A DNA stretch of 31,894 nt from CAXSEF01 sp050920955 (GTDB lineage: Bacteria; Pseudomonadota; Alphaproteobacteria; Acetobacterales; Acetobacteraceae). A program made the position numbers and the translations under genes. Within the stretch, counting starts at the first letter, position 1. Every line of letters starts with the position of its first letter. Under the pieces are notes generated by a model. That model had not been told where the DNA came from. It made no database searches and saw nothing but the letters and a program-made list of their open reading frames with translations. This document shows positions 24,292-31,894 of the stretch, piece by piece. The stretch is from NCBI GenBank assembly GCA_050920955.1, contig JBPBQS010000100.1, positions 1 to 31,894 on the forward strand. The letters are read 5' to 3'.

Positions 24292-25242
24292 CGCCCGCGC
24301 CATCCGCCGCTTCTCGCGCTGCCGGCGCACGATCCGCAGCATGCGCCTGACGCCGGCGCGCTGCTGCTGCCACCAGGTGCCGTGCACGAGCGCGTACTCC
24401 GCCCCGGGGTCGCCGGTCTCGACGCAGATCCGCGAGAAGTCGGCGGTGCGGAACAGCATGTCCCAGTAGGGCAGCACCGCGCCGTAGTTGCAGGAGCGCT
24501 CGCCGGCGGCGGCGATGCCGTGGTGGGCGCGGTGGAAGCGCGGCGAGATCAGCAGGCGGTCGCCGATGCGCCCGAAGTGCGCGGTGGTGTTGGCGTGGCT
24601 CATGCTCTCCAGCAGGCGCTGCAGCAGCACGAGCAGCGGGAACTGCATCGGCGGGATGCCGATCAGCAGGGCGAGGACCATGAACCAGACGTACTGGATC
24701 AGGTCGTCGATGACGTGGTTGCGGTCGTCGGACCAGAACGTCATCTGCTCCTGGGCGTGGTGCAGCGAGTGCAGCGCCCACCACCAGCCGAAGCGGTGCG
24801 ACAGGCGGTGGCGCCAGTAGTCCGCGAAGTCCAGCACCAGCAGGTAGCAGGCGAAGGTCAGCACGGGGTGGCCCATCAGCGCCGGCGCCATGCGCTCCAG
24901 CGTCGGCGGCACCCAGCCGTGGTCGGTGAGGAAGCCGTTGAGCGTGACCTGGAGCTGGTAGAACAGCACGAAGGTCACGAGCGGGAACACGCCGACGCGC
25001 GAGACGAGCGTGTAGAGCACGTCGACGCCCACGGCGTGGCGGTCCTCGAAGTGCTGCAGCGGGCGCAGGCGCTCCAGCGGCAGGCACACGGCGTAGGTCA
25101 CGGCGACCTGCACCACGCCGTAGATCGCGAAGATCGCCCAGCCGAAGGCGACGTCCTCCCAGTCCATCAGGTCCAGCGCGTAGAGCGCGGGCACCAGCAG
25201 GTGCTCCTGCAGCCAGCCGGCCGCCAGCGTGAACGGGTCCAT
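24289..25242 (-). CDS. Sterol desaturase / fatty-acid hydroxylase family membrane protein
   Basis: 317 aa. It is an integral membrane di-iron enzyme, with three histidine boxes: HRLSH (His145, His149), HSLHH (158-162) and HRAHH (237-241). An extra His pair lies in SHANTTAHFG, and NYG follows the last box. About four to five hydrophobic helices surround these. Family members hydroxylate or desaturate fatty acids, sterols, hopanoids or carotenoids with O2; the substrate here is not determined. ATG at 25242 (MDPFTLAAGW) is preferred because GGAGG lies 7 nt upstream. An in-frame ATG at 25275 lacks a ribosome site. It is divergent from the response-regulator gene. Confidence 0.92.
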   Translation of the reverse strand: MDPFTLAAGWLQEHLLVPALYALDLMDWEDVAFGWAIFAIYGVVQVAVTYAVCLPLERLRPLQHFEDRHAVGVDVLYTLVSRVGVFPLVTFVLFYQLQVTLNGFLTDHGWVPPTLERMAPALMGHPVLTFACYLLVLDFADYWRHRLSHRFGWWWALHSLHHAQEQMTFWSDDRNHVIDDLIQYVWFMVLALLIGIPPMQFPLLVLLQRLLESMSHANTTAHFGRIGDRLLISPRFHRAHHGIAAAGERSCNYGAVLPYWDMLFRTADFSRICVETGDPGAEYALVHGTWWQQQRAGVRRMLRIVRRQREKRRMARA

Positions 25243-25427
25243 GGCCTCGCCTCCGAACGTCGTGGGCGTCGTCATAGCACGCGGCGGGGTTGCAGGAACC
25301 GGGGCCGCGCCGCCCGCACGGGCCCGTGAACCCGCGTGGCGGCCCGCTCGGCTGTCGGGCACCGGCGCCGCGTGCTACGCCGTAGGCAATGCCCGGGGTC
25401 GCGGGCCAAAGGAAGGGTCCCGGCACG

Positions 25428-25790
25428 GTGTCCGCAACGCGCATCCTGATCGTCGAGGACGAGTTCCTCATCCGGCTGACCCTGGCGGAGGCGCTGGCCG
25501 ACGAGGGCTTCGACGTGGTCGAGGCCGAGACCGGCGACGAGGCGCTGCGGCTGATCGAGACGGACCCCGCGATCCAGCTGATGCTCACCGACATGCAGCT
25601 GCCCGGCACGCTGGACGGCGCGCAGCTCGCGGCCCGCGCGCGCGCGCACAATCCGGAGCTGCCGATCATCTTCGTCACCGGCCGCGCCGAGGTGGCGCAC
25701 GCCCTGCTCACCGCGCGCGACCTGTTCATCGCCAAGCCGTACCTCCCGTCCGAGGTCTGCAGCGCGGCCAGGAAGCTGATCGCCGCCTGA
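25428..25790 (+). CDS. Single-domain response regulator (CheY-like receiver)
   Basis: 120 aa, receiver domain only. RILIVEDEFLIRLTLAEALADEGF gives the acidic pocket, the phospho-acceptor Asp is in MLTDMQLPG, the conserved Thr is in FVTGRAE, and Lys is in IAKPY. There is no output domain, so it must act by binding another protein or as a phosphate sink. It is closest to receivers paired with HWE/HisKA2-type kinases in alphaproteobacteria. GTG at 25428 is chosen (GGAAGG about 11 nt upstream); an ATG at 25389 would add 13 residues without a ribosome site. The glucosidase starts 78 bp downstream on the same strand, but no functional link is visible. Confidence 0.86.
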   Translation: MSATRILIVEDEFLIRLTLAEALADEGFDVVEAETGDEALRLIETDPAIQLMLTDMQLPGTLDGAQLAARARAHNPELPIIFVTGRAEVAHALLTARDLFIAKPYLPSEVCSAARKLIAA

Positions 25791-25868
25791 GGACCGCCCG
25801 GCCGGCACGTCGCGTGCATCGGCGGCCGCGGCGCTGCGCCCGGACGCGCCTGCCAAGCGGAGTCGGAC

Positions 25869-28580
<2,712 letters not shown>

Positions 28581-28728
28581 GCCGGACGCCCGCGGGCCTG
28601 GCGGCTCCATGCCGGCCCGGCCGCCGGCGAAACCGTCGCGTTACGTTTCTGCCATCGAAAACACCCGTTCGAGCCCCATCTTCCAGGCAACAGGCTGTCA
28701 CGGGCGAAGGCCAGGCAAGGAACATGCG

Positions 28729-29130
28729 ATGCTGATGCGGACACTGAAGCGGGCTCTGCTGCCGCTGGTTGCGATGACGCCGCTGCTCGGCGGCTGCGTG
28801 TATCCCTATGGCTACTATGGCGGGTATCCCTATGCTTACAGTGCCGGATACGGATACGGCGGGTATGCCGCCTACGGCTACGCGCCGTTCTACGGCGCCG
28901 GCTACGGATACTTCCCGGGGTACATCGGTACAGGGCTGTACAGCCCGTTCGGGATCGGCTTCGGCTACGGCGGCTTCGGCTACCGTGGCTTCGGCGGCTA
29001 CGGCTATCGCGGCGGGTTCGGCGGCTACCGCGGCGGCTGGGGCGGGTATCGCGGCGGGTACCGTGGCGGGTTCGGCGGCGGCGGGTTCCATGGCGGCGGG
29101 TTCCATGGTGGCGGCGGCTTCCGCCGCTGA
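28729..29130 (+). CDS. Glycine/tyrosine-rich lipoprotein
   Basis: 133 aa. The signal peptide MLMRTLKRALLPLVAMTPLL ends in a lipobox (LLGGC, Cys23). The mature chain is built almost entirely of Gly, Tyr and Phe in short repeats (YGYYGGYPY-like at first, then GYRGGFGGY, ending FHGGGFHGGGGFRR). It has the look of a disordered, adhesive or structural surface protein; no enzyme motif is present. Codon use is less GC-biased than in its neighbours (TAT, GGG and GGA are frequent). ATG at 28729 has AAGGAA 6 nt upstream; a second ATG two codons later is possible. The 148-bp gap before it probably carries its own promoter, but I cannot place one. Confidence 0.82.
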   Translation: MLMRTLKRALLPLVAMTPLLGGCVYPYGYYGGYPYAYSAGYGYGGYAAYGYAPFYGAGYGYFPGYIGTGLYSPFGIGFGYGGFGYRGFGGYGYRGGFGGYRGGWGGYRGGYRGGFGGGGFHGGGFHGGGGFRR

Positions 29131-29144
29131 CGGCGGGCGGCCTC

Positions 29145-30899
29145 GTGGCGCCGCAGGGGCCGCGCCCGCTCTCGCCTGATCCCGGCTTGCGGCAAGCCGC
29201 CCTGCGGCGCGCGTTCGAGGCCCTGCATGCCGGCCGCTTCGAGGCGGCATGGGCGGAGGCCGGCGGGCTATCCGGCTTCGACCCCGCGGACCCGGAGGCG
29301 TCGCTTCTCGCGGGCCTGGCCCTGGGCGGGTGGTCCGCGCACGCCGACGCCGCGCAGGCGTCCACCCGGCCGGGGATCGAGGGCGCTTCCGGGCCGGAGC
29401 TCGCGCAACGCTCCGCCGCGCTGCTCTCCGCCGTGGCCGCGGCGCGTCCGCGGCACGCGCACCCCTGCCTCGACCTGCTCGGGCTCCTGCGGCGCCAGCG
29501 GCTGCAGGGCGGCTACGGCGCGGTGTTGCACGCCTGCCTGGCGCGCGCGCCGGAGGATCCGAGGCTGCGGCGCGCGCTCGCCGAGCTGCAGCACGACGAC
29601 GGCGACGACGCGGGCGCCCTCGACACGATCGCGGCCTGGCTGGCGCTGCGGCCCGGCGACGAGGCGGCGCTCGGGCTGCGGGGCACCGTGCTGGCGTCGC
29701 TGGGGCGCGCCGAGGAGGCGCTCGCGCAGTTCCACGCCCTGGCGAAGCACTCGCCCGGCACGGCGCGGCACTGGACCAACCTGGGCAACACGCTGCGCCT
29801 GCTCGGGCGCCTCGACGAGGCGGTGCCCGCGCTGCGCCGCGCCGCGGGGCTGGCGCCCGGGGACGGGCAGATCCGGCTGAACCACGCGGTCGCACTGCTG
29901 CACGCGGGGCACATGGACGCGGGGTGGCGCGAGTACGAGGCGCGGCTGTCCCTGCCCGGCCACACCCCCCTGCCCCACGCCCGCCTGCTGCCGGCGCTCG
30001 CCGGGCTGCCCGGCGGCCACGCGGCGCTGCGCGGCTGCACCGTGCTCTGCACTCACGAGGAAGGCTTCGGCGACACGCTGCAGTTCGCGCGCTTCCTGCC
30101 CCTGCTGGCGTCGGCCGGCGCGCATGTCGTCGTGCAGGCGCCGCCGCCGCTGGTGCGTCTGCTCCGCTCGCTCGGGCCGGGGGTGGAGGTGGTCGAGGAC
30201 GGCGCGGCACTTCCCGCCTGGGACTGGCACTGCCCGATGCTCAGCCTGCCGCGCGTCTTCGGCACCACGCTGGACACCATCCCCTCGGCCACGCCCTACC
30301 TGCACGCGCACCCCGCCGCGATCCTGGCGGCCGAGGCCCGCCTCGCGCGCGTGCCCGGCGCCGACCGTGCCCTGCGCGTCGGCCTCGCCTGGGCCGGGCA
30401 GTCGCGCCCCTGGCAGCCCGGCTTCGCCGCGATCGACCGTCGCCGCAGCATCGGCCTGGCCGCGCTGGCGCCGCTCGGCGCCCTGTCCGGCGTGTCGCTG
30501 GTCGGGCTGCAGTTCGGGCCCGAGGCGGCGCAGGCCGGCGCCGTCGCGGGTCTGGCGCTGCACGACGGCGTGGCGGACGCGCGCGACTTCGCCGACACCG
30601 CCGCCGTGGTCTCCTGTCTCGACGTGGTCGTCAGCGTGGACACCGCGGTCGTCCATCTCGCCGGCGCGCTGGGGCGGCCGGTGCTGATGCTCGACCGCTT
30701 CGACGCGTGCTGGCGCTGGCTGCACGGGCGCGACGACAGCCCGTGGTATCCGGGGCTGCGCATCGTGCGCCAGGAGCGGCCGGGGGACTGGGGCGGCGTC
30801 GTCGCGCGGGTTGCGGCGATGCTGCGCGACATGGCAGCGGCAAGGGAGCAAGGAAGGCCAAAGGCTCTGCCTCTGGACTCCGCTCAAGGCTCGCCTTGA
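29145..30899 (+). CDS. Tetratricopeptide-repeat glycosyltransferase-like protein
   Basis: 584 aa. Residues about 15-270 are degenerate TPR repeats; the best is HWTNLGNTLRLLGRLDEAVPALRRAAGLAPG. From about 300 a GT-B/GT9-like region follows, with THEEGFGDTLQFARFLPLLASAGAHVVVQAPP, VGLAWAGQSRPW and VSVDTAVVHLAGALGRPVLML. Proteins of this layout are common in alphaproteobacteria and are thought to glycosylate proteins or surface polymers; the acceptor is unknown. The start is a GTG at 29145, 14 bp after the lipoprotein stop, with a weak ribosome site, suggesting coupling. The last 17 or so residues (EQGRPKALPLDSAQGSP) and the TGA are encoded inside repeat R11. Confidence 0.86.
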   Translation: MAPQGPRPLSPDPGLRQAALRRAFEALHAGRFEAAWAEAGGLSGFDPADPEASLLAGLALGGWSAHADAAQASTRPGIEGASGPELAQRSAALLSAVAAARPRHAHPCLDLLGLLRRQRLQGGYGAVLHACLARAPEDPRLRRALAELQHDDGDDAGALDTIAAWLALRPGDEAALGLRGTVLASLGRAEEALAQFHALAKHSPGTARHWTNLGNTLRLLGRLDEAVPALRRAAGLAPGDGQIRLNHAVALLHAGHMDAGWREYEARLSLPGHTPLPHARLLPALAGLPGGHAALRGCTVLCTHEEGFGDTLQFARFLPLLASAGAHVVVQAPPPLVRLLRSLGPGVEVVEDGAALPAWDWHCPMLSLPRVFGTTLDTIPSATPYLHAHPAAILAAEARLARVPGADRALRVGLAWAGQSRPWQPGFAAIDRRRSIGLAALAPLGALSGVSLVGLQFGPEAAQAGAVAGLALHDGVADARDFADTAAVVSCLDVVVSVDTAVVHLAGALGRPVLMLDRFDACWRWLHGRDDSPWYPGLRIVRQERPGDWGGVVARVAAMLRDMAAAREQGRPKALPLDSAQGSP

Positions 30900-30905
30900 G
30901 AATCC
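30847..30905 (+). repeat. Twin-hairpin element R11 (plus), spanning the TPR-glycosyltransferase stop
   Basis: Stem 1 is CCAAAGGC/GCCTCTGG with loop TCT and one mismatch (30858-30876). The linker is ACTCCG. Stem 2 is CTCAAGGC/GCCTTGAG with loop TC (30883-30900). Both arms of stem 2 differ from the common CCAAAGGC/GCCTTTGG, yet pairing is kept, so the change is compensatory. The TGA at 30897-30899 lies in the 3' arm of stem 2. Confidence 0.84.
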
Positions 30906-30942
30906 ACGACGAAGGCAGGCCTGCCGCCACTCGAGAGGATCG

Positions 30943-31419
30943 ATGATGCCCGAGGATCGCCCGCCGCTGCCGCCGTTCACGCGCGAGGCGGCCGTCGCCA
31001 AGGTTCGCGGCGCGGAGGACGGCTGGAACAGCCGCAACCCGGCGCGCGTGTCGCTGGCCTATACGGCGGACAGCCGCTGGCGCAACCGCAGCGAGTTCCT
31101 GGCAGGGCGGCCGGCGATCGTGGCGTTCCTGGCGGCGAAGTGGGCGCGCGAGCTGGACTACCGGCTGATCAAGGAGCTGTGGGCGTTCGGCGACGACCGG
31201 ATCGCGGTGCGCTTCGCCTACGAGTGGCACGACGCCGGCGGGGCCTGGTTCCGCTCGCACGGCAACGAGAACTGGGCGTTCGACGCGCACGGGCTGATGC
31301 GGGAGCGCCACGCCAGCATCAACGACGTGGCGATCGCCGAAGCCGACCGCCTGTTCCGCTGGGACCGCACGGCGCCCCGCCCCGCCCACCACCCCGGCCT
31401 GACCGACCTGGGCCTCTGA
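30943..31419 (+). CDS. DUF1348 family protein (NTF2/SnoaL-like fold)
   Basis: 158 aa. Typical segments are FTREAAVAKVRGAEDGWNSRNPARVSLAYT, SRWRNRSEFLAGRPAIVAFLAAKWARELDYRLIKELW, DDRIAVRFAYEWHD and HGNENWAFD..GLMRERHASIND. These define the DUF1348 group of small alpha+beta cone proteins related to nuclear transport factor 2. The fold forms a pocket used for ligand binding or simple catalysis; no substrate is known. It is cytoplasmic. The start may be either ATG of the ATGATG at 30943/30946; AGAGG lies just upstream. Elements R11 and R12 bracket it face to face. Confidence 0.92.
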   Translation: MMPEDRPPLPPFTREAAVAKVRGAEDGWNSRNPARVSLAYTADSRWRNRSEFLAGRPAIVAFLAAKWARELDYRLIKELWAFGDDRIAVRFAYEWHDAGGAWFRSHGNENWAFDAHGLMRERHASINDVAIAEADRLFRWDRTAPRPAHHPGLTDLGL

Positions 31420-31431
31420 TCCTTCGGGACG

Positions 31432-31490
31432 GGTTTCCAAAGGCCCCAGGCCTTTGGCGGGTCCGGGCAGAGCCCGGCCTTGCTTGCTTG
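31432..31490 (-). repeat. Twin-hairpin element R12 (minus), just after the parC stop
   Basis: On the plus strand, stem 2 CCAAAGGCC/GGCCTTTGG with loop CCA is at 31437-31457 and stem 1 CCGGGC/GCCCGG with loop AGA is at 31463-31477. In parC sense the TAG (31495-31493) runs into CGCAAGCAAGCAAGG and stem 1, followed by linker ACCCG and stem 2. It lies in a convergent gap with the DUF1348 gene. Confidence 0.86.
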
Positions 31491-31492
31491 CG

Positions 31493-31894
31493 CTAGTCGA
31501 AGCGCCCGGACCGAGGGAACCCTGCGGGCGGCACGCGCCCTGCCTGGCCGCGCTCGCCGATCCAGTCGCGCAGGTTGGCCTCGGTGCGGGTCTTCTCGCC
31601 GAGGCGCCAGGTCAGGCCGCTGGCGAGCGCGAAGACGCGGGCGTCGCGCAGGCCGCCGTCCTTGAAGCGCTGCAGGGTGACGCCGGTGCCGCGCGACAGC
31701 ACGGGCACCTGGTCGAGCGGGAACACCAGGAGCTTGCGGTTCTCGCCGATGGTCGCGACGTGGTCGCCGGCGGCGGGGACGCAGAGCAGGGCGCGCTCGC
31801 CGTCGCGGGCGTTGAGCACCTGCTTGCCGGTGCGCTTCTCGGCGAGCAGGTCGTCGGAGGCGACGACGAGGCCGCGCCCGCCGCTCGACGCGAC
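31493..31894 (-). CDS. parC: DNA topoisomerase IV subunit A, C-terminal fragment
   Basis: The last 133 residues are present; the 5' part lies beyond the window. The segment GRGLVVASDDLLAEKRTGKQ then VLNA is a blade of the ParC C-terminal beta-pinwheel, where GKQVLN marks ParC rather than GyrA. Further on come IGENRKLLVFPLDQVP and GVTLQRFKDGGL. The ending LRDWIGERGQAGRVPPAGFPRSGRF is typical of alphaproteobacterial ParC. With ParE, the enzyme decatenates daughter chromosomes using ATP. The stop TAG at 31495-31493 adjoins twin-hairpin element R12. Confidence 0.94.
   Translation of the reverse strand, partial: VASSGGRGLVVASDDLLAEKRTGKQVLNARDGERALLCVPAAGDHVATIGENRKLLVFPLDQVPVLSRGTGVTLQRFKDGGLRDARVFALASGLTWRLGEKTRTEANLRDWIGERGQAGRVPPAGFPRSGRFD

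Overview
The window is a very GC-rich chromosomal segment of a Gram-negative alphaproteobacterium, most likely Rhodospirillales/Acetobacteraceae. This is inferred from the extreme GC bias, DUF1244 lying next to pyruvate kinase, an HU protein with a Lys/Ala/Pro tail, a ChrR-type cupin anti-sigma factor, the alphaproteobacterial-style ParC C-terminus, and the type of intergenic hairpin repeats. It is mostly housekeeping and cell-envelope DNA. I see no prophage, transposase, integrase, cas gene or plasmid gene.

Layout. 1-3086 (minus): the 5' end of a transglutaminase-like gene, gamma-glutamyltransferase, an HU-family protein and a small acidic protein. 3336-3411: tRNA-Lys(TTT). 3420-7078: a YqaA/DedA-type membrane protein, a secreted protein of unknown function, a cluster of five 17-bp palindromes, and an EnvZ/OmpR-like two-component system. 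7311-14322 (minus): an envelope-sugar block of hldE, an AGE-family epimerase, a GT9 heptosyltransferase-like protein, a short Wza-like export lipoprotein, a polysaccharide deacetylase and galE. The first three are tightly packed and translationally coupled. 14528-15579: two overlapping paralogous lipoproteins. 15737-21113: a DHA2 MFS exporter, a GH13 alpha-glucosidase, and an AI-2E-family membrane protein with an extra C-terminal domain. 21264-24121: DUF1244, pyruvate kinase and a ChrR-like anti-sigma protein with no sigma-factor gene beside it. 24289-31419: a sterol-desaturase-family hydroxylase, a single-domain response regulator, a GH63/MGH1-like glucosidase, a Gly/Tyr-rich lipoprotein, a TPR-glycosyltransferase fusion and a DUF1348 protein. 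31493-end: the C-terminus of ParC.

The most unusual content is between the genes. Twelve copies of a roughly 50-60 bp twin-hairpin element lie in the intergenic regions. Their sequences differ, but the stems keep pairing, the first loop stays close to TCT, and a short linker changes together with the first stem. The copies alternate strictly in orientation (+,-,+,- ...) across the window. Seven follow directly on, or overlap, the stop codon of a gene in the same sense. An A/T-rich pair at 15599-15728 has the same twin-hairpin, face-to-face design with unrelated sequence. A third repeat family, five copies of a 17-nt palindrome, fills the convergent gap at 4731-4888. These repeats are my best candidates for something poorly described. 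Their function is not visible from this sequence alone.
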